DNA of 6,041 bases from an uncultured Prevotellaceae bacterium. GTDB taxonomy: Bacteria > Bacteroidota > Bacteroidia > Bacteroidales > Bacteroidaceae. A model generated the notes under the pieces. It made no database searches. It saw nothing but the letters and a program-made list of their open reading frames with translations, and was not told the origin of the DNA. The stretch covers positions 1-6,041 of the forward strand of contig CALAVF010000109.1 in assembly GCA_937892315.1 (NCBI GenBank). The letters run 5' to 3'. The translations under genes were made by a program, and so were the position numbers. Of this stretch, positions 1 through 5,990 are shown one piece after another; the first letter of the stretch is position 1; the number at the start of each line of letters is the position of its first letter.

Positions 1-56
1 GACGAGCGTGTCATTTTGTCCTATTGCGAGGGGTGTTTTTGGGGGACATCCGTGTG

Positions 57-1316
57 TCAACTGAATCGTCTCGGATAGCGTAACAGAATCGCCAGCAGGA
101 GGGCTATGCCGATGAGGAGAGGATAGAACAGGGGGGGGAGGATGGCGATGGGGGTGAGACCCGAGAGGCTGGCGGCGATGAGGACTTGGGCTCCGTAGGG
201 GAGGAGTCCCTGCGTGAAGCAGGAGGCGGTGTCGAGGATGGAGGCGGAGCGACGTGGGTCGATGCGGAATCGGGTGGCGATGTCCTTGGCGATGGGGCCT
301 GCGGTGATGATGGCGACGGTGTTGTTGGCGGTGCAAACATTGACGAGGCTGGTGAGGGCAGCGATGCTGAGTTCACCGCCTCGTTTGCCGTGAATGCCCC
401 GTGTGAGTGCCTTGATGATGAGGTCGATGCCGCCGTTGTGACGGATGATTTCGAGCATTCCGCCTGCGAGGATAGTGACGATGATGAGTTCTGACATGCC
501 CATCATGCCTTCGTTCATGGCGGCAAACCAGCCGAAGATGTCATAGGTGCCCATCGTGATGCCGATGATGCCGGTGAGGATGATGCCGATGGCAAGCGTC
601 AGAAGCACGTTCACGCCGCAGATGGCAAGGATAATCACGGCGAGATAGGGGAGCACCAGCCAGAAGTTGACGTCGCCAATTTCGGCAGGGGTACAAACTT
701 TCTCGCCAAGGATGTAATAGATAATCAGCATGATGACTGCAACGGGGGCGACGATGCGGACATTGACACGGAACTTGTCCCTCATGCTGCATCCTTGCGT
801 TTGGGTGGCTACGATGGTGGTGTCGCTGATGAAGGAGAGGTTGTCGCCAAAATAGGTGCCGCCCACCACGAGCCCCACCATGAGCGGTACGCTGATGCCC
901 GACTGTTGGGCAATGCCGACAGCCAAAGGGGTGAGTGCGGCAATGGTTCCGCAACTGGTGCCGATGCTGAGCGAGATGAAGCAGGAGGCAAGGAAGATGC
1001 CGGGCAGGATGAACTGCTCGGGCAGATATTTCAGCGCGACATTCACGGTGGCATCCACAGCGCCCATCGTCTTGGCGGATGCGGCAAACGCACCTGCGAG
1101 AATGAAAATGGCAAGCATCAGCACCATCGTCGGGTTCCCTGCTCCTTTGGCAAAGACCTTGATGCGTTCGTTCATCGTGCCGCTGACGGTCAGCAGGGCA
1201 TAGACGGAACTGACAAGGAATGCCACAGCAATGGGCACTTTGTAGAAGTCTTGTGCGATGATGCTGGTGGCAAGATACAAGACAAGGAATACAAATAGAG
1301 GACTAAGTGCTTTCAT
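57..1316 (-). CDS. NhaC-family Na+/H+ antiporter-like membrane transporter
   Basis: This is a 419-residue polytopic inner-membrane protein with about ten to twelve hydrophobic segments (for example 5-21, 27-45, 63-80, 102-118, 143-155, 187-204, 218-255, 276-290, 377-412). Two conserved family blocks are visible: SIGTSCGTIAALTP at 117-130 and YFGDNLSFISDTT at 155-167, which match the GTS and FGD..SDTT signatures of the NhaC-type antiporter family. Related second-half blocks (NNTVAIITAGPIA at 331-343; DTASCFTQGLLPYGAQ at 362-377) suggest the inverted two-fold repeat of ion-transporter folds. Family members exchange Na+ for H+, and some exchange organic acids; the substrate cannot be read here. 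The ATG at 1316 is preferred. A TTG at 1343 would add nine polar residues ahead of the first membrane helix. The gene follows uxaA after 134 bp of structured DNA, so a role in hexuronate metabolism is possible but inferred. Length is normal for the family. A C8 run occurs in the coding strand at 131-138. Confidence 0.9.
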   Translation of the reverse strand: MKALSPLFVFLVLYLATSIIAQDFYKVPIAVAFLVSSVYALLTVSGTMNERIKVFAKGAGNPTMVLMLAIFILAGAFAASAKTMGAVDATVNVALKYLPEQFILPGIFLASCFISLSIGTSCGTIAALTPLAVGIAQQSGISVPLMVGLVVGGTYFGDNLSFISDTTIVATQTQGCSMRDKFRVNVRIVAPVAVIMLIIYYILGEKVCTPAEIGDVNFWLVLPYLAVIILAICGVNVLLTLAIGIILTGIIGITMGTYDIFGWFAAMNEGMMGMSELIIVTILAGGMLEIIRHNGGIDLIIKALTRGIHGKRGGELSIAALTSLVNVCTANNTVAIITAGPIAKDIATRFRIDPRRSASILDTASCFTQGLLPYGAQVLIAASLSGLTPIAILPPLFYPLLIGIALLLAILLRYPRRFS

Positions 1317-1331
1317 TTTGTGTATAGGGTG

Positions 1332-1440
1332 TGTTTTAAACAATAAGAATTTATGAATAATTCGTGGTTAATTCATGATAATTTATGTTTAAAACAAAAC
1401 ACGAATTTCCCATTAATTAGCCACGAATTATTCATGAATT
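1332..1440. repeat. Interleaved inverted repeats between uxaA and the transporter gene
   Basis: Arms 1348-1377 and 1411-1440 are inverted copies matching at 27 of 30 positions, with a 33-bp spacer. Two of the three mismatches are T/C differences that allow G-U pairing on one RNA strand. A second perfect 11-nt inverted pair, TGTTTTAAACA at 1332-1342 and TGTTTAAAACA at 1386-1396, is interleaved with the first (order A-B-A'-B'), although this short pair is itself nearly palindromic. The motif AATTCGTG occurs three times: on the plus strand at 1359-1366, and on the minus strand at 1400-1407 and 1422-1429. No long U-run follows the hairpin on the minus strand, so it is not a textbook intrinsic terminator. 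It could be a dispersed Bacteroidales palindromic repeat, an mRNA processing or stability element, or a regulatory leader for the transporter. The structure is seen directly; the role is unknown. Confidence 0.85.
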
Positions 1441-1450
1441 TATTTTTCTG

Positions 1451-2998
1451 TTACAATGTCACGCCTGTCTTGAAGATGGCGATTTCCTGATAGTTCTTCT
1501 TCTCATTCCATGTCGGTTCTCCGCTTGCTATCTGTATGACTTTCTGCATGAAACGCTTGAAGACTTCGACCATCGGTTCACATTCGACAATGGTGCCGGC
1601 ATTGAAGTCAATCCATGTGGGTTTGTTCTTGGCGAGGGTGCTGTTGGTGCTCACTTTCATGGTGGGAACGAAGGTGCCGAAGGGAGTGCCACGACCCGTG
1701 GTGAAGAGCACAATGTGGCAGCCTGATGCGGCAAGGGCGGTCGATGCCACAAGGTCGTTGCCGGGAGCCGAGAGGAGGTTGAGCCCTTTCTCTTTCAGAC
1801 GCTCGCCGTAGGGAAGGACTCCTTTCACGGCACTCTTTCCACATTTCTGCGTGCAGCCCAGTGCCTTCTCTTCGAGGGTGGAGATGCCGCCCGCCTTGTT
1901 GCCGGGTGATGGGTTTTCGCCCACAGGTTCGCCATGAGAAAGGAAGTATTGTTTGAAATCGTTGACGAGGCTGACCGTTTCTTGGAACAGTTCGGGTGTC
2001 TCGCACCGGTTCATGAGGATGGTTTCTGCACCGAACATCTCGGGCACTTCGGTCAAGACGGTTGTGCCGCCTTGGCTGACGATGAAGTCGCTGAACACGC
2101 CCAAGAGCGGATTGGCTGTGATGCCAGAGAAACCATCGGAGCCACCGCACTTCAAGCCCACTTTCAACTCTGAAAGAGGAATCGCCTCCCGTCTGTCTTG
2201 AGCAGCGAGGGCATAGAGTTCACGCAGCATCTTCATGCCTTCCTCCACCTCGTCGCCTTCCACTTTCTGGCTGACCATGAAGCGGATGCGTTCTTTGTCG
2301 TAATTGCCCAAAAGTTCCTCAAACTTGTCGGGTTGGTTGTTCTCACATCCCAATCCTACCACCATCACAGCACCTGCATTGGGATGCAAAACGAGGTCAC
2401 GGAGTACCTTGCGGGTGTTCTCGTGGTCATCGGACAGTTGCGAACAGCCGTAATTGTGTGGGTAAGCGACAATACGACGCCGTTCGGCATTCGTCGGAAG
2501 CATCTTGCTCAGTTCCGAATCCTTGTCAAGCACTTCGTGTTGCAGTAGCCCTGCCAACTGATTGACGACACCGTTCACGCAGCCTACCGTAGGCACAATC
2601 CACACCTCGTTGCGGATGCCCACTTCGCCGTTCTTGCGACGATAGCCTTGGAAGGTGAGTTGCTCCTTGGGGAACCACTCTGTGTAGGCAGGGTTGGTCA
2701 GATCCTCTTTCTCCACGGGGTGATATTCGTAGTCGAGTAGTCCCGAGAGGTTGGTTTTGATGTGGTCGTGGCAGATGAAGTCGCCCTGCCGGTGGTCTTC
2801 CTTCAGATGACCGATGGGGTAGCCGTATTTGATGACGTTCTCACCCGCCTTGAGGTCGGAGAGGAGAATCTTGTGGCCTGCTGGTACGTCGCTTGCGAGG
2901 TTGATACGCAACCCGTCGATGTCGATGGCTTCTCCTGCTTTCAGAGGTTCAATGGCAACCGCCACATTGTCAGCAGGATTGATTTTTATGGTCTTCAT
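1451..2998 (-). CDS. uxaA: Altronate dehydratase (UxaA)
   Basis: The 515-residue cytoplasmic enzyme is predicted to dehydrate D-altronate to 2-keto-3-deoxy-D-gluconate in the galacturonate branch of hexuronate catabolism. Residues 1-90 form the SAF domain, with NVIKYGYPIG (54-63) and the His-containing stretch CHDHIKTNLSG (76-86). The large catalytic UxaA/GarD domain follows, with PTVGCVNG (136-143), HNYGCSQLSDDHENT (181-195), GLGCENNQ (215-222), CGGSDGFSGITANP (284-297), EVPEMFGAE (317-325), ENPSPGNKAGG (361-371), GCTQKCG (381-387) and GRGTPFG (435-441). The end, IAIFKTGVTL, resembles the E. coli UxaA C-terminus as I remember it, and length is close to E. coli UxaA (about 495). The resemblance along the whole chain favours UxaA over galactarate dehydratase GarD. 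The family is metal (Fe2+/Mn2+) dependent. The ATG at 2998 begins the SAF domain directly. The gene lies 61 bp downstream of the AraC-type regulator, which may control it. UxaB and UxaC are not in the window. Confidence 0.95.
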   Translation of the reverse strand: MKTIKINPADNVAVAIEPLKAGEAIDIDGLRINLASDVPAGHKILLSDLKAGENVIKYGYPIGHLKEDHRQGDFICHDHIKTNLSGLLDYEYHPVEKEDLTNPAYTEWFPKEQLTFQGYRRKNGEVGIRNEVWIVPTVGCVNGVVNQLAGLLQHEVLDKDSELSKMLPTNAERRRIVAYPHNYGCSQLSDDHENTRKVLRDLVLHPNAGAVMVVGLGCENNQPDKFEELLGNYDKERIRFMVSQKVEGDEVEEGMKMLRELYALAAQDRREAIPLSELKVGLKCGGSDGFSGITANPLLGVFSDFIVSQGGTTVLTEVPEMFGAETILMNRCETPELFQETVSLVNDFKQYFLSHGEPVGENPSPGNKAGGISTLEEKALGCTQKCGKSAVKGVLPYGERLKEKGLNLLSAPGNDLVASTALAASGCHIVLFTTGRGTPFGTFVPTMKVSTNSTLAKNKPTWIDFNAGTIVECEPMVEVFKRFMQKVIQIASGEPTWNEKKNYQEIAIFKTGVTL

Positions 2999-3000
2999 AC

Positions 3001-3065
3001 TACTTCAATTTTTTCAATTGACTTCGTCGAACTAAAGGTTCTTCAACTCTTCAACTTCTTCAAAG
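3001..3065 (-). promoter_or_regulatory. Short repeat-rich leader ahead of uxaA, weak promoter candidate
   Basis: The 61-bp gap between the regulator gene and uxaA contains repeated copies of minus-strand AGTTGAAG. Two tandem plus-strand copies of CTTCAACT lie at 3041-3048 and 3049-3056, and a variant CTTCAAAG at 3058-3065 runs into the end of the regulator gene. Nearer uxaA there is an inverted repeat TCAATT/AATTGA (3005-3010 and 3016-3021). A poor -7 match, AACCTTTA on the minus strand (3033-3040), lies 20 nt after a TTTG (3061-3064), but the leading T and final G of TAnnTTTG are missing. The repeats could be operator half-sites for the neighbouring AraC protein, or chance A/G-rich sequence. 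Readthrough from the regulator gene is equally possible. Confidence 0.3.
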
Positions 3066-3959
3066 TGCTTTGTATTCTTTTGGGGTATAACCTGTATGTT
3101 GCTTGAAATATTTTGCGAAGAAACTCTGGTTGGCAAAATTGAGTTTGTTGCTCACGTCCTTGACTGACACGCCCTTGGCTCTCAGCATGGTCTTCGCTTC
3201 GAGGATGACGTGCTGGTTAATCCACTCGGTGGCGTAACTGCCGCTTACTTCATGTACGACGCATGACAAGTATTTGGGGGAGATGAACAGTTTTTCGGCA
3301 TAGAAAGAGATGTTGCGGCTCTCCATGTAATGCTCTTTCACCACCTCCATAAACTTCATGAACAGTTCTTCCTTTCGGCTGGTCGGTTTCTGCCTCAGTT
3401 TTGTGCTTTCTTCTCTGACAAACTTCTGATACATATTGCATTGCAAGATACGCAGATAACTCCGAGCCACATCTTCCTTGAAGAGATAGTTCTTGTCGAG
3501 CAGTTTGCGTTTCAGTTCTTTGTAGATGGCAAGCGTTTCTTGCATTTCGTAGTATGTCGGTTTATGTACAGGACGTTCTTTTAGTTTTCTGCCAAACTCA
3601 ACGCCTGTCTTCACATCGCCGATGTAATTGACGAAATCGGGTGCGATGGCCATGAAAAGGCACTTGGTTCCTGGCTGCAAGTGCTCCATCTGGAAAAAAC
3701 TGCCAGGAAGAATCATGGCTGTACACCCATCTTCGAGGGTATGATGGGTGAGGTCTATGCTCATTTCCATTTTGCCTGAAACACAAATGAAGCAAATGGC
3801 CATTGTTACTTGAACAGGAAATGTGGGATGATTTCCTTCGCCGTCAAAGTGTTCGCCATCGAAATTGTCTGCCAACACCAATTTCTGGGGTATCTGTGCA
3901 AACCGTTCGTCCGTCGGGAAGTGGGAAAGATCTACCTTGATGATTTCGGGTGTACTCAT
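3060..3959 (-). CDS. AraC-family transcriptional regulator
   Basis: This 299-residue protein has a divergent N-terminal sensing region (about 25-125, with a cupin-like beta-rich stretch around 47-110), a helical linker (about 135-195) and a C-terminal AraC/XylS DNA-binding domain (about 200-299). The two helix-turn-helix units are visible: ISFYAEKLFISPKYLSCVV (217-235), then VSVKDVSNKLNFANQSFFAKYFKQHTGYTPKEY (264-296), whose second half is the typical family signature. The ATG at 3959 is chosen. The TTG at 3983, in the same frame, lies inside the -7 box and would sit upstream of the expected transcript start. The gene ends in TGA 61 bp before uxaA on the same strand, so it may regulate the uxaA-transporter genes, perhaps in response to a hexuronate intermediate; that ligand is a guess. 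Similar two-domain regulators of unknown target are common in Bacteroidales. Confidence 0.93.
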   Translation of the reverse strand: MSTPEIIKVDLSHFPTDERFAQIPQKLVLADNFDGEHFDGEGNHPTFPVQVTMAICFICVSGKMEMSIDLTHHTLEDGCTAMILPGSFFQMEHLQPGTKCLFMAIAPDFVNYIGDVKTGVEFGRKLKERPVHKPTYYEMQETLAIYKELKRKLLDKNYLFKEDVARSYLRILQCNMYQKFVREESTKLRQKPTSRKEELFMKFMEVVKEHYMESRNISFYAEKLFISPKYLSCVVHEVSGSYATEWINQHVILEAKTMLRAKGVSVKDVSNKLNFANQSFFAKYFKQHTGYTPKEYKAL

Positions 3960-3980
3960 GTTGATTGTTCGATTTGTCGG

Positions 3981-3988
3981 CAAATTTA
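3981..3988 (-). promoter_or_regulatory. Bacteroidetes -7 box of the AraC-type regulator gene
   Basis: The minus strand reads TAAATTTG, a full match to the TAnnTTTG -7 element used by the main Bacteroidetes sigma factor. It lies 21 bp before the ATG at 3959, which gives a leader of roughly 15 nt. No good TTTG -33 element is found at 19-21 nt. That position falls within the arm of the terminator at 4003-4038, so the promoter may be weak or activator-dependent. Confidence 0.65.
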
Positions 3989-4002
3989 CAAAAAAACATC
4001 AA

Positions 4003-4038
4003 AAAAACAGGAGAAAGTTGTAATTTTCTCCTGTTTTT
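4003..4038 (-). terminator. Intrinsic terminator after the small exported protein gene
   Basis: Perfect 14-nt arms (4003-4016 and 4025-4038, core CAGGAGAAA/TTTCTCCTG) enclose an 8-nt loop. Read on the minus strand, the stem ends in a run of T residues (seven, then GATG, then seven more), as expected for rho-independent termination of the gene ending at 4080. The A/T flanks are nearly symmetric, so it could also stop transcription on the plus strand. It lies 41 bp past the stop codon and directly upstream of the AraC-type gene's -7 box. Confidence 0.9.
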
Positions 4039-4079
4039 GTATGTTGTTTGTTATGAATGTGGCACTTCTGCTATGTAGA

Positions 4080-4571
4080 TTACTTCAAAGCAGCCTTTGC
4101 AAGTGTTGTTGCCTGGTCGTATGCTTTCTCCCAGTCGGTGTCGATGCAGAAGGGTGTCTGAGTGCTCTTGTCGTTCACGTAGCAGTTCACCTTCTCCTTG
4201 TCTGTGTCCTTGAACATCGGGTTGAACTTGCTGGCATCCGTGTAGATTTTGATAATCTCTGTACGTTTGGCGGGAGAGATGGTACGGGCTTTCTCAAGGT
4301 TTGCCAAAAAGTCTGTGACGAAAGATGTGAGGTTGACAGCCTGACTGTCGTAGAAGTATGAATCCTTCTGGAGACCACGCTTCTTCACCATGGTTGTCAT
4401 GTAGTTGAGGCATGTCACTTTGAATTGATTGATTTGGATTTCTTCGTCGGAAGATGCAGGGTTGTTGACAACGGCTGTAGCCTTGTCATATACAGTCTTG
4501 TAGAGGCTCTGTGCCTGAATGCCTGTCACTGATGCTGTCAGTACGAGCAGTGTGAGTAAGATTTTCTTCAT
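4080..4571 (-). CDS. Small exported protein of unknown function
   Basis: This 163-residue protein has a clear Sec signal peptide: MKK, a hydrophobic core at 4-16, and a probable signal peptidase I site after GIQA (residue 20). There is no lipobox, so it is probably periplasmic or secreted. The mature part (about 143 residues) is predicted to be largely helical, is rich in Lys, Asp and Thr, and has three cysteines (54, 130, 142). I recall similar small proteins in Bacteroides and Prevotella with the same QSLYKTVYDKATAVVNNP start and a DTDKEKV segment near 122-128, but I know of no function. The ATG at 4571 is supported by the signal peptide and by a -7 box 34 bp upstream. The gene has its own promoter and terminator and so is probably monocistronic. 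No enzyme motif is visible. Confidence 0.88.
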   Translation of the reverse strand: MKKILLTLLVLTASVTGIQAQSLYKTVYDKATAVVNNPASSDEEIQINQFKVTCLNYMTTMVKKRGLQKDSYFYDSQAVNLTSFVTDFLANLEKARTISPAKRTEIIKIYTDASKFNPMFKDTDKEKVNCYVNDKSTQTPFCIDTDWEKAYDQATTLAKAALK

Positions 4572-4605
4572 GTTGTTTAATAATTACTTTATCAAAAAGA
4601 CGTTG

Positions 4606-4613
4606 CAAAGTTA
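4606..4613 (-). promoter_or_regulatory. Bacteroidetes -7 box of the small exported protein gene
   Basis: The minus strand reads TAACTTTG followed by CA, identical over ten bases to the -7 region of the upstream DUF4886 gene. It lies 34 bp before the ATG at 4571, giving an A/T-rich leader of about 28 nt with no Shine-Dalgarno sequence. The expected -33 region (about 4633-4636) has no TTTG; TTCC is nearest, so only the -7 part is strong. No convincing terminator for the preceding gene is seen in the 66 bp between its stop and this box. Confidence 0.7.
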
Positions 4614-4679
4614 GTCTTTCTCCGTTAATTATGTGGAATAAAGCCTGCTAAATGTCTCATTATTAAGGTTGTTTAACAC

Positions 4680-5855
4680 TTATTGCCACACAAACTCGCT
4701 GATTTCGTAGTTGTTGGATACAGCGAGACGTGCACAGTTTTGCAAAAGGGTGCGGTTCGAGTTGTTCACAGGTCCGATGTCTGTGTTCTTGCCGTACAGA
4801 GTGGTGTCGTCACGTAGGTTTTTGCCGAGGCACGGGGCAATGATGCTCTCGAAGAAAGTGCAGGCAAGCAGATAGCGGCCCGAGTAGAGGTTGATGTGGA
4901 GTCCATCGCGTGTGAGGTCATTGTCGATGTTGAGGCTCTCGACAGCACGGGCGTTCTGGACAGCCGTTCCGCACGGGATGATGACATCGATGCCCGTGTT
5001 TGCCTTCATCTGTTTGACAGACGAGCAGATGCTTTTCCACATGTCGAACTGAGTCTTGTACTTGGAGAGGTTCTTGTTGGTGAATGAATACGCCCATGTC
5101 TCGTTGAACGCGAAGGTGGTGCGTGCCGAGAGTCGGTTGAGATTGTACGCCTGTATCAGTTTCGACAGATAAGGCTCGTAGGTGTTGTAGTCGCCAGATT
5201 CGAGCGAATATTGCTGAAACACCACAATGTCGTAGGCGAAACGGCTCATCACATCGGCAATGTTGGTCGCTGTCTCCAGTTTCTGCTCCCCCAGGATGCT
5301 GTATTTGTACAGTTCATAGACGTTTTCCTTGCTCAGATAATACTCGTAGTGTTGCTTCATGGAGCATCCCCCCTTGTAGAGCACATACACATTGACATTG
5401 CGGATGCCCAGCGACTTGAAAATCTCAGGCAACGCGGTGCTGGTGTCGATGGAAAAGGAATTGCCGATGAAGAGCACATCGAGTTTGCTGGGCATATAAG
5501 GCAGAGGCGGGTTGCAAAGATAGCCGCAAGTAGTAGCGGGTTTTGTGGCGGTGACAGGAGCGGCTGTTGTCGTTGCTGGGGTTGCCGGAGTAACCGTTTT
5601 GGTGCTGCTCGTTTTTGCCACGTTCGTTTTGGGGGCATTTGCCTTGGTGCTGTCCGCTTTTGTCGTGGTGGTCTTTGTGGCAGTCGCTTTGGTGCTGTCC
5701 GCCTTTGTCGTGGTGGTCTTTGCGGCAGTCGTCGTTTTTGATGTCGTTGTTTTCTTCACCACCACCGTCTTGCCCGTCGTTGTCGTCTTGTTCGTTTGTG
5801 CCATCCCCTGCAGGCAGAGGAATGTCCATATCCATATCCAAAGAAATCTTTTCAT
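4680..5855 (-). CDS. Secreted DUF4886 (SGNH-hydrolase-like) protein with Lys/Thr linker
   Basis: The 391-residue protein starts with a signal peptide (MKRFLWIWIWTFLCLQGMA, cleavage probably after residue 19; no lipobox). A low-complexity Thr/Lys/Ala linker spans about 21-108, and a DUF4886 domain occupies about 123-391. Domain blocks seen are LFIGNSFSID (128-137, nucleophile candidate Ser133), YKGGCSM (160-166), VVFQQYSLESG (211-221), NETWAYS (251-257) and DGLHINLYSGRYLLA (317-331), with Asp317 and His320 as the likely catalytic acid and base. The family belongs to the SGNH/GDSL esterase group; in Bacteroidetes such proteins may act on acylated carbohydrates, but the substrate is unknown. The ATG at 5855 is chosen because it gives a clean signal peptide and lies just after a good promoter. 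An in-frame TTG at 5915 lies upstream of the -7 box and would hide the signal. The linker carries two DST sites that fit the Bacteroidetes O-glycosylation motif. Confidence 0.92.
   Translation of the reverse strand: MKRFLWIWIWTFLCLQGMAQTNKTTTTGKTVVVKKTTTSKTTTAAKTTTTKADSTKATATKTTTTKADSTKANAPKTNVAKTSSTKTVTPATPATTTAAPVTATKPATTCGYLCNPPLPYMPSKLDVLFIGNSFSIDTSTALPEIFKSLGIRNVNVYVLYKGGCSMKQHYEYYLSKENVYELYKYSILGEQKLETATNIADVMSRFAYDIVVFQQYSLESGDYNTYEPYLSKLIQAYNLNRLSARTTFAFNETWAYSFTNKNLSKYKTQFDMWKSICSSVKQMKANTGIDVIIPCGTAVQNARAVESLNIDNDLTRDGLHINLYSGRYLLACTFFESIIAPCLGKNLRDDTTLYGKNTDIGPVNNSNRTLLQNCARLAVSNNYEISEFVWQ
5644..5733. repeat. Two tandem 45-bp copies encoding a 15-residue linker repeat
   Basis: Copies at 5644-5688 and 5689-5733 differ at four positions, two of them at the end. 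Because 45 is a multiple of three, the reading frame is kept; each copy encodes a block ending in KTTTTKADST (residues about 41-55 and 56-70 of the DUF4886 protein). This looks like a recent in-frame duplication in the spacer between signal peptide and enzyme domain, and copy number may vary between strains. Confidence 0.85.
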
Positions 5856-5881
5856 GTCTTCCCATTTTGTTTTTGCGGGTG

Positions 5882-5912
5882 CAAAGTTACGACAAATTGC
5901 AGACATATCAAA
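5882..5912 (-). promoter_or_regulatory. Bacteroidetes promoter of the DUF4886 gene
   Basis: On the minus strand, TTTG (5909-5912) and TAACTTTG (5882-5889) are separated by 19 nt. This closely matches the -33/-7 consensus for Bacteroidetes housekeeping promoters. The -7 box is 26 bp before the ATG at 5855, so the leader would be about 20 nt. This is the best promoter in the window. Confidence 0.82.
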
Positions 5913-5990
5913 CAAAAATCATCCTTTTTCCTGTATGTGCCGTATAAAAGCGAGGATGTGTCAAAAACATCTCCCTCGATACCTCAAAAG

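Noticed and set aside
1..14. Minus-strand ATG at 14 (M-T-R-S) that could start the next gene after the transporter.
   Set aside because: Only four codons are visible, with no promoter or conserved residues, so it cannot be supported. The flank 1-56 otherwise shows nothing.
186..1298. Long plus-strand open frames (186-494, 795-1298) opposite the transporter gene.
   Set aside because: They are antisense to a clearly recognisable protein, have biased composition (Gly/Asp/Glu-rich) and no family features; they arise from codon bias of the real gene.
1317..1347. Promoter search directly before the transporter gene (TATTGTTT on the minus strand).
   Set aside because: It fails the TAnnTTTG pattern at two defined positions and has no TTTG at the right distance.
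5951..5978. Imperfect hairpin CGAGG..ATG / CAT..CCTCG as a possible terminator of a gene further right.
   Set aside because: The stem needs a 3-nt bulge and is followed by only four T residues; too weak to call.
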